DNA of 64,000 nt from Micavibrio sp. UBA1672 (GCA_002320665.1 DCKO01000041.1:40058-104057), one strand, 5' to 3'. Positions 25,560 through 34,810 are shown, numbered from the stretch's first letter. The notes: generated by a model from the sequence alone, not told the origin. A program made the numbers and translations.

Positions 25560-27152
25560 CTAATTTCGACTTTTACGTTTATAGATCGTAAAAACACTTT
25601 CATTTTCAAAATCAAGACCGCCGAAATAGTCTTTTTTGGGGATTACAACTTCTTTGAAAAACTCATACCGACTCCACTCCTCTCGAAGCTCTTCATGTTC
25701 TTCAAAAAAGTCATAAACATAATATTTCTCGAAAATCTCTGGCCAGCCTTCTTCAACCTTGGTTACAGTGATAATTTCAGGCTTGTATTTTCTTAAATCC
25801 TCAACCATCAAACGGGCATATTTTTCTTTGTATTCATACAATTCCTGTGCGCCTAGTCTGGCTTGGACAGTACCTTGATCCGCATTTTCTTGGGCAAAAG
25901 CTGTTAAGAACCACAAAGATGGATGACGCATGCCTGAATCAGCTGTCGTATATAAAGCGCTTGGCATAGATAGACCGATATTATCCATCACTGTGATAAA
26001 ATGCCCGCCTTGTGCATATTTATTTAGCATTTCAGGAAAGTCTCTTTGAGCATAATTTTCATGTGTTGGAAATTCCGGATTTGGAGAGTGCCAGAAATAT
26101 CCTGCCCCCAGAGCCATTCCCATTGCAAATAGTGCCGGCATAGCCTTTTGCTTAATTTCACTTCGTAAAAACTCATAAGTCATAATGATGACAGCCAAGC
26201 TCACTAAAACCATGCTTGGCAAGAAGTGATAAATAAAACCTTTGCCCTGTACCAAAGGCGGAGCAAGGCATATAAATGCTGCGAACAAGATCCAGCCTGT
26301 CAGATTTTTGCTATCTTTTTGAAAAAATGCTCCAACTGATAAGGCAACAATGATTACAGTAAAAATTACACCTGTTATCATTGTATCTTCAGGGCTGTTA
26401 CCGTATGGCACATATAAATCAATGACATCAGGCAAAATTTGCGTGATATAATCCATAAAAAAGGTAAGACATACGAGAATATAAGAAGCGGTTAATATTG
26501 AGAGTATTATAAAATCCGGTGATTTGATAACCGCCAGTACACCACGCTGTAATGCCCGAACGGCAAAAACCAATGTCGGTACAAGCCCATAATGCGGCTT
26601 GATAAGTATTAATATGCCTCCGAAAATCAGGGCTGTATGTAATAGACCTTTTGGAACCGGAGCTTGTTTACTGATAGTGTATTGAGCTAGAAAAAACGGC
26701 AATAATCCAGTTATAATCAAATGTTCTCTTTGTCCTGTTTCATATGCCGTGATCAGGGTCATAGCAATAAACGAGGTTGCACCGATTACCGCACTTAGGA
26801 TTTCATCGGCAATTTTTCCTGTTTTCAATATTCTGTAGACCATAAATGCAGAGGCTATATTCAGAATCAGCATCATGTAAAAAGGAAAGTAATAAACCGG
26901 AATATTCGTCATAGCCGATAATAATGCAGGAATAGCATAGACCAGAATAATTAACGGAGGATTAGTTTCCGAAAAATCCTGTGACATTGTGCCACCCTCG
27001 ATAAAGCGGCTAGAGGATAAAACATGCCATGCGACATCTGTGCGCAGCGCATAATTTGCATCAAATACCAGCCATGGAAGCATGCCAACGACCAAAAGCC
27101 CCAGTAATAAAAAAGGGAAATACTCTTTTTTGTCTTTTGCTTTTCCGCTCAT
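25560..27152 (-). CDS. GT-C-fold integral membrane glycosyltransferase-like protein
   Basis: 530 aa with about ten to twelve transmembrane helices and a soluble C-terminal part (from about residue 370). The first extracytoplasmic loop contains RTDVAWHVLSSSRFIEGGTMSQDF and ETNPPLIILVYAIP, an acidic-loop arrangement like that of ArnT/PMT-type (GT39/GT83) lipid-linked sugar transferases. It therefore probably transfers a sugar from a polyprenyl carrier on the outer face of the inner membrane; acceptor unknown. Its start overlaps the ridA stop by 4 bases (ATGA), so it is translationally coupled to ridA, although no functional link is obvious. Confidence 0.72.
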   Translation of the reverse strand: MSGKAKDKKEYFPFLLLGLLVVGMLPWLVFDANYALRTDVAWHVLSSSRFIEGGTMSQDFSETNPPLIILVYAIPALLSAMTNIPVYYFPFYMMLILNIASAFMVYRILKTGKIADEILSAVIGATSFIAMTLITAYETGQREHLIITGLLPFFLAQYTISKQAPVPKGLLHTALIFGGILILIKPHYGLVPTLVFAVRALQRGVLAVIKSPDFIILSILTASYILVCLTFFMDYITQILPDVIDLYVPYGNSPEDTMITGVIFTVIIVALSVGAFFQKDSKNLTGWILFAAFICLAPPLVQGKGFIYHFLPSMVLVSLAVIIMTYEFLRSEIKQKAMPALFAMGMALGAGYFWHSPNPEFPTHENYAQRDFPEMLNKYAQGGHFITVMDNIGLSMPSALYTTADSGMRHPSLWFLTAFAQENADQGTVQARLGAQELYEYKEKYARLMVEDLRKYKPEIITVTKVEEGWPEIFEKYYVYDFFEEHEELREEWSRYEFFKEVVIPKKDYFGGLDFENESVFTIYKRKSRN

Positions 27153-27613
27153 ACTTCAATCTCAAAAACCGCATCGATCTCGACGGCTACACCTAAGGGC
27201 AGGCTTGGCGCGCTAACGGCAAAGCGTGCATGTTTTCCGGCGTCGCCCAGCGCATCAGCGATCAGATTTGATGCACCATTAATCACCACAGGCTGATCGG
27301 TGAATTCGGGCGTAGAATTAACAAACCCACCCAGCTTCACACAGCGTTTCACTTTCGAGAAATCACCGCCAACGGCTTCATTGACCTGCGCCAGAATATT
27401 CAGGGCACAAGCCTGCGCAGCTTCAACGCCTTGCTCGGTTGAAAGGTCTTCGCCGACGCGGCCCAGATGCATTTTCTCACCGTTGAGGAAAGGGATTTGG
27501 CCCGAGACATAAACCATATTGCCGGAAACCACATAAGGCACGTAATTTGCCGCTGGTGCGGCAACGGCTGGCAATGAAAAACCCAGTTCTTCGAGTTTCG
27601 AGGCAATATCCAT
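27149..27613 (-). CDS. RidA-family enamine/imine deaminase
   Basis: YjgF/YER057c/UK114 family trimer that hydrolyses reactive 2-aminoacrylate-type intermediates or related enamines. Motifs are NMVYVSGQIPF, NILAQVNEAVGGDFSKVKRCVKLGGFVNSTPEF and ARFAVSAPSLPLGVAVEIDAVFE. At 154 aa it is longer than E. coli RidA (128 aa) and belongs to the 150-residue subgroup whose substrate is less certain; the catalytic Arg position should be checked by alignment. It is divergent from the NDUFA12 gene with about 100 bases between. Confidence 0.88.
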   Translation of the reverse strand: MDIASKLEELGFSLPAVAAPAANYVPYVVSGNMVYVSGQIPFLNGEKMHLGRVGEDLSTEQGVEAAQACALNILAQVNEAVGGDFSKVKRCVKLGGFVNSTPEFTDQPVVINGASNLIADALGDAGKHARFAVSAPSLPLGVAVEIDAVFEIEV

Positions 27614-27714
27614 GTTTTTAATCCCTTTTTAGCGTTTACGAGTGCCTTTTCCTCTGCCATAATCCGCCCTGTCTGTAAAGTCATTTACGAACGGATTTAT
27701 TACTAAGGATTAAA

Positions 27715-28110
27715 ATGGGCTTTTTAAGTTTTTTAGGCGTTTTATCGCCCGCACATATCAAGACCTTCACGATGTTCACGCGCAAGAAAAAGATTGGCGC
27801 GGATTATCTGGGTAATCGCTATTATGAGGCTGCGCCGATCCGCGGTTACAAGCGTACGCGCCGCTGGGTGATTTATAAGGGCAAGCCCGAGCCAAGCAAC
27901 GTGCCGCCGGAATGGCATGGATGGCTGCATCACCAAACAGATATCGTGCCAAGTGCAGACGGGGAATCCTGTCGCCGCCCATGGCAAAAACCGCACCAGC
28001 CTAATTTGACAGGCACGACGGCGGCTTATCGTCCACCTGGTCACCTTCTGAAAGGCGGGCAGCGCGATAAAGCCACGGGTGATTATGAAGCGTGGATGCC
28101 TTCGGAATAA
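27715..28110 (+). CDS. NADH:ubiquinone oxidoreductase NDUFA12-type accessory subunit
   Basis: The 17.2 kDa (NDUFA12/B17.2) accessory subunit of complex I, found in alphaproteobacteria and mitochondria. Hallmarks are GADYLGNRYYEA, RRWVIYKGKPEPSNVPPEWHGWLHH and the C-terminal YRPPGHLLKGG with DYEAWMP. The start ATG at 27715 has AAGGATTAAA before it. Next to mlaD and the DUF2155-type gene as in many alphaproteobacteria. It is one of the strongest taxonomic markers in the window. Confidence 0.95.
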   Translation: MGFLSFLGVLSPAHIKTFTMFTRKKKIGADYLGNRYYEAAPIRGYKRTRRWVIYKGKPEPSNVPPEWHGWLHHQTDIVPSADGESCRRPWQKPHQPNLTGTTAAYRPPGHLLKGGQRDKATGDYEAWMPSE

Positions 28111-28194
28111 GGCCAAAGAAAGATTTACACATAAGTTGATTTTGTATAAGTCTGAAAAGGACTTATAGAATTATTGTTTGAGGATTAAATCGTC

Positions 28195-28659
28195 ATGAAG
28201 AGAAGCGTCACCGAGACTATATTAGGGGCTGTGGTTATTGTTGTTGCCGGATTGTTTCTGGCCTATAGCCTGAAATCCGCGAATGTCAGCGCCTCGGACG
28301 GATATGTGGTGATGGCTGATTTCTCTGGCATTGGCGGTTTGGCAGCCGGTGATGATGTCCAGATCAGCGGCGTAAAAGTCGGTCATGTTCTGGATGTGGA
28401 ATTGTTGCCCCAGACTTATCTGGCGCGTGTTCATATTTACGTTAAAAACGGGTATGAGCTTCCCACTGATACAGCAGCCCTGATCACCAGCAAGAGCCTG
28501 TTGGGGGGCACATTGCTTGCCCTTGAACCGGGCGCAGAAGAAGAATTGCTGGAAAATGGTGATCGCATAGAATACACCCAAGCCCCGCAAAATCTTGAGC
28601 AGCTTTTGGGACAATTCATATTCAGCATGCAAAATGATGATGATGATAACGCGGAATAA
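28195..28659 (+). CDS. mlaD: MlaD-family (MCE domain) phospholipid transport protein
   Basis: 154 aa: an N-terminal transmembrane anchor (TILGAVVIVVAGLFLAYSL) followed by one MCE domain (VMADFSGIGGLAAGDDVQISGVKVGHV, then ALITSKSLLGGTLLALEPG). MlaD forms the periplasmic hexamer of the MlaFEDB retrograde phospholipid transporter. mlaE and mlaF are not adjacent. It overlaps the next gene: four GAT codons near its end read as four ATG codons in the +1 frame. Confidence 0.92.
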   Translation: MKRSVTETILGAVVIVVAGLFLAYSLKSANVSASDGYVVMADFSGIGGLAAGDDVQISGVKVGHVLDVELLPQTYLARVHIYVKNGYELPTDTAALITSKSLLGGTLLALEPGAEEELLENGDRIEYTQAPQNLEQLLGQFIFSMQNDDDDNAE

Positions 28660-29122
28660 AACTTTATTAATCGGGCTATGTGCCCTTGGCGGTTTGGTCG
28701 CTCTTCCCTTTACTGATGCCCGTGCGCAAGCTTCCGAGATGACTGAATATCCGGTTGCGAAGCTGCGTTATCTGGATAAGGTTACGGCGCGCAACACGAC
28801 CTTTGAGGCCATAGTCGGAGAGACGATGAATTTCGGCCCGCTATACGTCAAGGTGCAATCGTGCAAGAAATCCTCCCCCATCGATCAGCCCGAATCCGCG
28901 GCCTTCCTGCAAATCTGGGAAGCGGAAGACGGCAAAGACTCCGAATGGGTGTTTAGTGGCTGGATGTTTGCGTCCTCGCCGGGTTTATCGCCAATGGATC
29001 ATCCCGTTTATGATGTCTGGGTGCTGGACTGTCTAGAGGATGAGGCCATGAAAGCCGCCCGTGAAGAGGCGGAAAAAGAGGCTATGGAGGGTGAAGCCGA
29101 GGATGCGGTTGAGGGTGAGTAG
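28634..29122 (+). CDS. DUF2155-type exported protein
   Basis: Exported protein with signal peptide (hydrophobic core TLLIGLCALGGLVALPF, cleavage after ARA). The mature part has AKLRYLDKVTARNTTFEAIVGE, FGPLYVKVQSCKKSSP and FSGWMFASSPGLSPMDHPVYDVWVLDCLE, the pattern of the alphaproteobacterial DUF2155 family, with a conserved cysteine pair. A highly acidic tail (EEAEKEAMEGEAEDAVEGE) follows. Four consecutive ATG codons (28634, 28637, 28640, 28643) leave the exact start open; they lie inside the mlaD coding sequence. Function unknown. Confidence 0.88.
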   Translation: MMMMITRNKTLLIGLCALGGLVALPFTDARAQASEMTEYPVAKLRYLDKVTARNTTFEAIVGETMNFGPLYVKVQSCKKSSPIDQPESAAFLQIWEAEDGKDSEWVFSGWMFASSPGLSPMDHPVYDVWVLDCLEDEAMKAAREEAEKEAMEGEAEDAVEGE

Positions 29123-29125
29123 TTT

Positions 29126-29671
29126 ATGAAATTTGTATTACCCATTTTATTTTTGTTTTTATCAATAGCGACTCTTCCCAACACCGCTTTAGCAAGCGAA
29201 GAAAAATGTACAGTTAAAAATGCTACTCAATACAATGAAAATCATCCTCTTTGTTTTTTTCTAACTGGTACAAGGCATTTTAGAAACGAAGAATACTTAG
29301 AAGCAGGAGAAAAATGGAAAGAAATACTAAAAATGAGTCCTTTTCCTGATGAATTCATAGATTTATTACTTAAAGCAAATAACAATCTAGGATATCTTTA
29401 CAATCAAGGGCTTGGATATGAGAGAGATTCCAAACTTGCGTTAGAATATTGGGAAAAAGCAATATTACTTGGCAGTCAAGAAACAGAATACCATCTATGC
29501 TACGCCTTAGCGGATGAAGATAATATTATCTTTTTTCCTGAACGGGCAATTCTACACTGTGAAAAAGCGTACCGTATTTATAACGGAATAGAGAATAAAG
29601 AAAAAAGCGATCTTGAAATTTTAGATATGGTCAATGAGACAATTAGCAAGCTAAATTCCATAGAACCATAA
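29126..29671 (+). CDS. Exported Sel1/TPR-repeat protein
   Basis: 181 aa with a signal peptide (FVLPILFLFLSIATLPNTALA) and helical repeats of Sel1/TPR type, clearest in NNLGYLYNQGLGYERDSKLALEYWEKAI, with a preceding FLTGTRHFRNEEYLEAGEKW helix pair. Sel1 proteins act as adaptors in the periplasm or outside the cell. It begins 3 bases after the DUF2155-type gene, so it belongs to that operon, but it is clearly AT-richer than its neighbours and looks like an addition at the 3' end. It abuts the recF stop. Confidence 0.75.
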   Translation: MKFVLPILFLFLSIATLPNTALASEEKCTVKNATQYNENHPLCFFLTGTRHFRNEEYLEAGEKWKEILKMSPFPDEFIDLLLKANNNLGYLYNQGLGYERDSKLALEYWEKAILLGSQETEYHLCYALADEDNIIFFPERAILHCEKAYRIYNGIENKEKSDLEILDMVNETISKLNSIEP

Positions 29672-30835
29672 TCAACCCACCTCACCAACAACCGCTAATT
29701 CCGCTTTCCGGTGGATGCGGTGGTCTTTGATTTCGAAGAAATGCGCCTTAGCCCCGAGGCTTTCGAAATCACCAAGGTCAGTGCCGGTCATCCAGACTTG
29801 TCCGCCGAGTTCCTCAAGGATTTTATATAGGCCTTCGCGTCTATTTTCATCCAGATGGGCGGCGACCTCATCGAGCAGGAGCAAGGGCGGTGCGCCCCTT
29901 TCTGCCGTAATCAGCCGAGCATGCGCCAGCACCAGCCCGATCAGCAGGGCTTTTTGCTCTCCGGTAGAACACTGACTGGCGGGCATATTTTTAGAGGCAT
30001 AGACGACTTCAAGATCGCTTTTATGTACGCCGGAGGCTGCGCCCCCTGTGATGGCATCGCGCTGGCGGCTGGCGGCAAGTTCGCGGGCAAAGGCTTCTTC
30101 GATTTCAAGGGCAGGTTTGCCCGCCATGTTTTCTTCTAAATATCCTGTGACAGCGATTTTTGCGCGAGGGAATTCCCCATCCGGCGCGGCGGCGCAGGCG
30201 GCTTGCAAACGCTGGGTGAAGTCTAATCTGGCGGCGGCGATGGCTACGCCTGTTTCGGCAATCTGGCTTTCCAGACTTTTGAGCCATAAGTTATCCGTAA
30301 TCCCATCGCGCAGCAGCTTCGAGCGTTTTGCCAGTGCATTTTCATAGCGGGTGACCCGTCCGGCATGGCCGGGGTCAAAGGCAAAGACCAGACGGTCAAG
30401 GAATTTGCGGCGCTCGCGCGCGGAATCAAGGAAGAGCCGATCCATTTGCGGGGTAATCCAGACGCAAGAAAGATGCTCGGCCAGTTCGGCTTGGCTCTTA
30501 GCGGTTTTGCCGTTGATGCGCACAAGGCGCTTATCGCGCTTGGAGCCGTCATTGAGGCCTTCGACGCCTGTGCCAAGTCTGATCTCGTCACCATATTTAC
30601 CGCTCATGGACAGGGAGAGTGCCCACGGATTATCCGCGCCATTCTTTTGAATTTCAATGCTTTTGGCGCTGCGTAAACCGCGGCCGGGGACGAAGAGGGA
30701 AAGCCCCTCCAGAATGTTGGTTTTGCCCGCCCCGTTCGGGCCATAGAGCACGATCATATCCTTATCGATGTGATCAAGGGCTATCTGGTCGTAACAGCGA
30801 AAAGCGCTTAGCTTGATTTGTGTAATACGCGCCAT
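29672..30835 (-). CDS. recF: DNA replication and repair protein RecF
   Basis: ABC/SMC-type ATPase that loads RecA at gaps through RecFOR. It has FRCYDQIALDHIDKDMIVLYGPNGAGKTN (Walker A GPNGAGKT, residues 33-40), the signature STGEQKALLIGLVLAHARL and Walker B LLLLDEVAAHLD. 387 aa is the usual length. It is often near dnaA/dnaN; here it stands alone between the Sel1-repeat gene and a TerD-family gene, consistent with an origin-proximal region. Confidence 0.95.
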   Translation of the reverse strand: MARITQIKLSAFRCYDQIALDHIDKDMIVLYGPNGAGKTNILEGLSLFVPGRGLRSAKSIEIQKNGADNPWALSLSMSGKYGDEIRLGTGVEGLNDGSKRDKRLVRINGKTAKSQAELAEHLSCVWITPQMDRLFLDSARERRKFLDRLVFAFDPGHAGRVTRYENALAKRSKLLRDGITDNLWLKSLESQIAETGVAIAAARLDFTQRLQAACAAAPDGEFPRAKIAVTGYLEENMAGKPALEIEEAFARELAASRQRDAITGGAASGVHKSDLEVVYASKNMPASQCSTGEQKALLIGLVLAHARLITAERGAPPLLLLDEVAAHLDENRREGLYKILEELGGQVWMTGTDLGDFESLGAKAHFFEIKDHRIHRKAELAVVGEVG

Positions 30836-30868
30836 CAGGCTTTAGAACTCAAAGTCAGTATTAAATTA

Positions 30869-31507
30869 TCATCCCCCATGGACGATAATATCATATCCGG
30901 TGGCGATTGCCCCGAGGCCGCCCTCGACCGGCTCGCCCAGCGGTGTAAAGTGCCATTTCGGGCCTTCACGGTTTAGTGATGCCACAAGCATACCGGTGTC
31001 GAAGACACCTTGAACATCCTCATCCAGATCATAACGCAGCATTTCCTGAGAATTAGCCGCGTTAATGACGCGGATATAACCACCGCGCATCTTGGAAAGG
31101 GACTGCCCCTTTTCATCACCTTTATAGATGGAAAATACAAACATGATTTTCATGATATCAAAGGGGATTTTATTCAGGTCCAGCGAGATACTTTCATCAT
31201 CACCATCCCCTGCTCCGGTCCGGCTATCGCCGTTATGAACAATAGATTCATCTTCATCACGTTCATTATTATAGAAGATAAAATCAGAATCTTTTCGTGT
31301 GGTATCTTTATTATTGAGCAAAAAGCAACTGACATCCACGTCCAGCGCATCGCCCTCAAAAGCGTTTTGCTCCCAGCCTACACCGACAACGAGATGAGTC
31401 ATGGTCGGATCTTTGGCAGTCAGATTAACATCATCGCCTTTTACGGCTCTATTGTTACTAACCTTAATATCAACATTTTCGGGAATATCATCAAAAATAT
31501 CAGCCAT
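30869..31507 (-). CDS. TerD-family protein (stress/tellurite)
   Basis: TerD-domain protein, a Ca2+-binding beta-sandwich. Family features are LVVGVGWEQN, LDVDVSCFLLNN, SIVHNGDSRTGAGDGDDESISLDLNKIP with the acidic Ca2+-site residues, and IMFVFSIYKG. I use the ATG at 31507 (MADIFDDIPENVDIKVSN) because the upstream in-frame start adds eight basic residues not seen in the family; 212 aa. TerD proteins act with TerC at the membrane in tellurite, oxidant and phage defence. It is separated by a cation exchanger gene from another TerD-like gene. Confidence 0.88.
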   Translation of the reverse strand: MADIFDDIPENVDIKVSNNRAVKGDDVNLTAKDPTMTHLVVGVGWEQNAFEGDALDVDVSCFLLNNKDTTRKDSDFIFYNNERDEDESIVHNGDSRTGAGDGDDESISLDLNKIPFDIMKIMFVFSIYKGDEKGQSLSKMRGGYIRVINAANSQEMLRYDLDEDVQGVFDTGMLVASLNREGPKWHFTPLGEPVEGGLGAIATGYDIIVHGG

Positions 31508-31541
31508 AATTTTCCTCTTCCATAGCAATCATGCAGTTAAA

Positions 31542-32534
31542 TTATACCAGATTCACCGCATATATATAAGCCGTGTAGGCCACATAAGCCAATAAAAATA
31601 CCGCGCCTGTGATGCGGGATATCTTTTTTGATATTACCAGAATCAACGCAAATATTGAAGCAACAAGCAACATTACCCAAATATCAAATTCGGCGAGTTG
31701 CGGATCGAAACTGCCTGGATCAATGGATTTGATCATTGAGGTTACGCCGAGAATCATCAGAATATTAAAGACATTCGAGCCAATAATGTTTCCGACCACC
31801 ATATCATACTGGCCTTTGCGCCCTGCGATGATGCTTGTCGAGAGTTCAGGTAAGGATGTGCCCAGCGCCACAATACTCAGTGCGATAACGGATTCAGGAA
31901 TGCCCAGCAAGCCTGCGCTTACTTTTGCGCCTTGCACCAGAAACTCGGCACCAACAGCCACAAGCGTTAGACCGACGAATAGGAATAAGTAAGCTTGCCG
32001 AGGGCTATCAAATTGTGGCACTTCCATTTCTTCATTTTCCAGATTAATGGTTTCTTTCTTGGAAGCCTGATATTGCAAGAACACATATATCCCCAGCAAT
32101 ACAACCATGCCCAAACCTGCATAGCGGCTGATTCCGCCGAAATAGACCAGAATTGCCGCCAGACCGATACTGCATAAGAGCATAAAACCCAGATCCTTAT
32201 ACAGGCCCTTTGTAACTTCGACCCGCATAACCACAAACATGGCAGCGACCCCCATCACCAGCAGGACATTAGCAATATTAGAGCCGATAACGTTACCAAT
32301 GGCGATACCTGCAGAGTCTTGCAAGTTTGCAAAAACAGAGATGACCAGCTCAGGTAGCGATGTCCCAAAAGCCAAAATCGTAAAACCGACAACCAATGGT
32401 GATACGCCGTAACGATCTGCCATATAAACCGCGGCATCAATGGTCTGATCACCACCGCGCACCAGCATAATTATGCCAAGGAGCAGCGCCCCGATTGCGA
32501 GAATAAAGGCTTCGTATAATGATAATTCGGTCAT
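31542..32534 (-). CDS. CaCA-family Ca2+/Na+ antiporter (YrbG-like)
   Basis: 330 aa with ten to eleven transmembrane helices and the two inverted alpha repeats of the CaCA superfamily: TILAFGTSLPELVISVFAN followed by NVIGSNIANVLLVMG, and IVALGTSLPELSTSIIAG followed by NIIGSNVFNILMILG. The Glu in each GTSLPEL is the cation ligand. A charged cytosolic loop (KKETINLENEEMEV) separates the halves. It lies between two TerD-family genes; as TerD domains bind Ca2+, the arrangement suggests a joint calcium or metal homeostasis unit, which is inference. Confidence 0.92.
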   Translation of the reverse strand: MTELSLYEAFILAIGALLLGIIMLVRGGDQTIDAAVYMADRYGVSPLVVGFTILAFGTSLPELVISVFANLQDSAGIAIGNVIGSNIANVLLVMGVAAMFVVMRVEVTKGLYKDLGFMLLCSIGLAAILVYFGGISRYAGLGMVVLLGIYVFLQYQASKKETINLENEEMEVPQFDSPRQAYLFLFVGLTLVAVGAEFLVQGAKVSAGLLGIPESVIALSIVALGTSLPELSTSIIAGRKGQYDMVVGNIIGSNVFNILMILGVTSMIKSIDPGSFDPQLAEFDIWVMLLVASIFALILVISKKISRITGAVFLLAYVAYTAYIYAVNLV

Positions 32535-32582
32535 GGTTTTATTGTTCCCGGATCAATCCGTGTTTAAAGCGTTATACTCTTT

Positions 32583-33329
32583 TTAAGCTGGGCGTTTTTT
32601 GCCATCCGCCCATTCCAGACCATAGCCGAAAGCGCGGTCCATTTCCTCATGGCCCGGAAAGTATTCGGTGCGGTTTGTCATGATTATCCCGCCGCGCTTA
32701 CTTTCCAGCTCGGCAATAGCGCAAAGCTCAAGGGTATCATCATGCGCATTCAGCGTAACATAAAAATCATTTTCACCCGGCACATCAACCACGACTTGCG
32801 GCTTGATCTCCGACCAGCTGGGCGCGCCTTTATAGATATAAATATAAACCAGAATGCGTTTAATCTCGTCCCAGTGCTTGCCATTGACGAGCAAATATTC
32901 ATCGTGGCCCTCTTTATCGCCTGTGCGCTCATCGCCGGATAAGGCAATATAGGGAGGTTTGTTGTAATCACCGAATTTTTCACCAAAAGACTGGATTGCG
33001 CCGCGTGTGCCGTCTTTCATTTCGTATAAACATCCAATATCAAGATCGACTCCGATTTTCGTAACTTTTTTAAACCAGCGCCCGAAAAGGCCAGAATTTT
33101 CAACGCGGATATTATCCCAAGCCGCCCCAATCAGGATAGATTCAAAACCTTTTTGAGGATTAACCGAAATTCCTTGTCCTGGCTCGCTCAGGAATTCGCA
33201 GTTATCGGGATGGTCACTGGCTTCGCGATATCCGGCCGCACCAAGAGAGGCGCCATGGCCCGAGAAATCGACAATACTTTGAGAAGCCTGCGCTAAGGAA
33301 TCTAATGAATTTTTTGCTTTTTTTGGCAT
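32583..33329 (-). CDS. TerD/TerA-like protein
   Basis: 248 aa. A divergent member of the TerD superfamily, recognised from ESILIGAAWDNI, VDLDIGCLYEMKDG, IALSGDERTGDKEGHDEYLLVNGKHWDEIKRILVYIYIYKG and the C-terminal VVDVPGENDFYVTLNAHDD pattern. The N-terminal 45 residues are low-complexity (SLAQASQSIVDFSGHG). It is the first gene of a probable unit with the exchanger and the other TerD protein (gaps of 48 and 34 bases). The upstream 76 bases separate it from hisD on the same strand. Confidence 0.82.
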   Translation of the reverse strand: MPKKAKNSLDSLAQASQSIVDFSGHGASLGAAGYREASDHPDNCEFLSEPGQGISVNPQKGFESILIGAAWDNIRVENSGLFGRWFKKVTKIGVDLDIGCLYEMKDGTRGAIQSFGEKFGDYNKPPYIALSGDERTGDKEGHDEYLLVNGKHWDEIKRILVYIYIYKGAPSWSEIKPQVVVDVPGENDFYVTLNAHDDTLELCAIAELESKRGGIIMTNRTEYFPGHEEMDRAFGYGLEWADGKKRPA

Positions 33330-33405
33330 GTTTCACCGCCGCTATATCTGCTAAAGTTTATTCTTCCAAGACCATAGCATTTTGGTATGCAGAAATAAAA
33401 TGGTT

Positions 33406-34716
33406 TTAGAGTTTCCGCCTGCGCAGAACTTCGCCATGGGCGGGGAAGCCTTCATAATCCGTCATGGTGCATACGCTGTTCTTTAATGCTTCAAATCCGG
33501 CTTTGTTGCATTTTGATAGTGATGTTCTTTTCAGGAAATCCCAAACAGAGGTGCAGGAATAGCTATGCGCCCAGCCACCAGTCGGCAGGACGTGGTTTAC
33601 GCCAATCCCGTAATTGCCCAGAGAAGACGGCGTATATTCTCCGATCAAAATTTCTCCGGCATGTTTAAGTTTTTTAAGAGCCTCATCAGGATTTTGAACT
33701 TTCAGGTGCAAGTGTTCGGGCGCGTAATCATTTGAAAATGCAATCGACTCCTCAAGGCTTGAGGTCAAGATAATTCCGCCATAGCTCTCATTTTCACCAC
33801 TCATGACATGCTTGCATATGCCTTGATGTGGCTCAGGCAATGACTCAATAACCGCAGGCATGTTTTCCTGTACATAAGCGGCGAGCTTTTCATCATGCGT
33901 GACCAAAAGGGCAGCAGAATCCATACCGTGCTCGCCTTCATTCAAAATATCTAGAATTGTGTTATCGGGATCGGCGCTGCTATCGGCAAGGATGATAGAT
34001 TCTGACGGGCCGGCAGGCATGCCCGGATCAAGTCTATCCGAAAGCAATCTTTTAGCAGCTGCCACATAAGGACTGCCTGGCCCTAAAACCTTTTTGACCT
34101 TTGGCACGCTCTCAGTTCCATAGGCAAGCGCAGCTATGCCCTGCGAGCCACCGCATTTATAGACATTCTCAACGCCGCATAGTCTTGCTGTGAACAAGGT
34201 TGCGGCATCAATGCCGCCATCAGGGGTCGGGGGCGTAACAATCGCAATATTGGGCACGCCCGCAATTTGCGCAGGGATTGCCAGCATATAGAGTGCAGAA
34301 GGGAAGGCGCCTTTGCCTCTGGGGACATAAAGTCCAACAGATTCAAGGGGGTTAACTTGCTCTCCGGCCCAAACACCGTCTTCGATTTCCTCGAGCCAAT
34401 AGTCTTCGACGCGCTCCATCTGTTTCACGTGAAACGCTTTAACGTTTTTAACACAATGTCTTATCGCATCTTTTAAATTCTCATCCAGAGCATCGGCAGC
34501 CGCGTCAAATTCTTCGGCTGAGGCCTTGATATTCGTAACATCCGCGCCTTCGAATTTTTTGGCATATTTGCGCAAAGCCTCATCACCGTTATCCTGTACA
34601 TCCTCGATGATGGGTTTTACAAGCGCACATACCGCATCAATATCAGCTTGCGCGCGGCGCATGATCCGGTCTCTGGTTTGTGTATCTGTTTCGTGCCAGC
34701 GATATAAAGCAATCAT
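33406..34716 (-). CDS. hisD: Histidinol dehydrogenase
   Basis: NAD-dependent Zn enzyme that oxidises histidinol to histidine in two steps. Signatures include GLYVPRGKGAFPSALYMLAIPAQIAG, the KCGGSQGIAALAYGTESVPKVKK region, AGPSESIILADSSADP and the catalytic-site segment NDYAPEHLHLKV; the end shows SLGNYGIGVNHVLPTGGWAHSYSCTSVWDFLKR. 436 aa is normal. A parS-type palindrome (34421-34436) is embedded in the codons for AFHVKQ. The hisG gene that usually precedes hisD is not in the window. Confidence 0.96.
   Translation of the reverse strand: MIALYRWHETDTQTRDRIMRRAQADIDAVCALVKPIIEDVQDNGDEALRKYAKKFEGADVTNIKASAEEFDAAADALDENLKDAIRHCVKNVKAFHVKQMERVEDYWLEEIEDGVWAGEQVNPLESVGLYVPRGKGAFPSALYMLAIPAQIAGVPNIAIVTPPTPDGGIDAATLFTARLCGVENVYKCGGSQGIAALAYGTESVPKVKKVLGPGSPYVAAAKRLLSDRLDPGMPAGPSESIILADSSADPDNTILDILNEGEHGMDSAALLVTHDEKLAAYVQENMPAVIESLPEPHQGICKHVMSGENESYGGIILTSSLEESIAFSNDYAPEHLHLKVQNPDEALKKLKHAGEILIGEYTPSSLGNYGIGVNHVLPTGGWAHSYSCTSVWDFLKRTSLSKCNKAGFEALKNSVCTMTDYEGFPAHGEVLRRRKL
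34421..34436. promoter_or_regulatory. parS site in hisD
   Basis: TGTTTCACGTGAAACG: 15 of 16 bases match the canonical parS TGTTTCACGTGAAACA, with the perfect 14-base palindrome GTTTCACGTGAAAC at 34422-34435. It lies within hisD codons, 16 kb from parAB. ParB should nucleate here. Confidence 0.85.
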
Positions 34717-34810
34717 TTTTTGTTACCTATTTGATACATTACGAAAGGGAGCTTAGCTTCCTGCACGAAAAAAGCAAGAAAGGAAAGATTTATGCCAAGC
34801 TTGTCATTCC

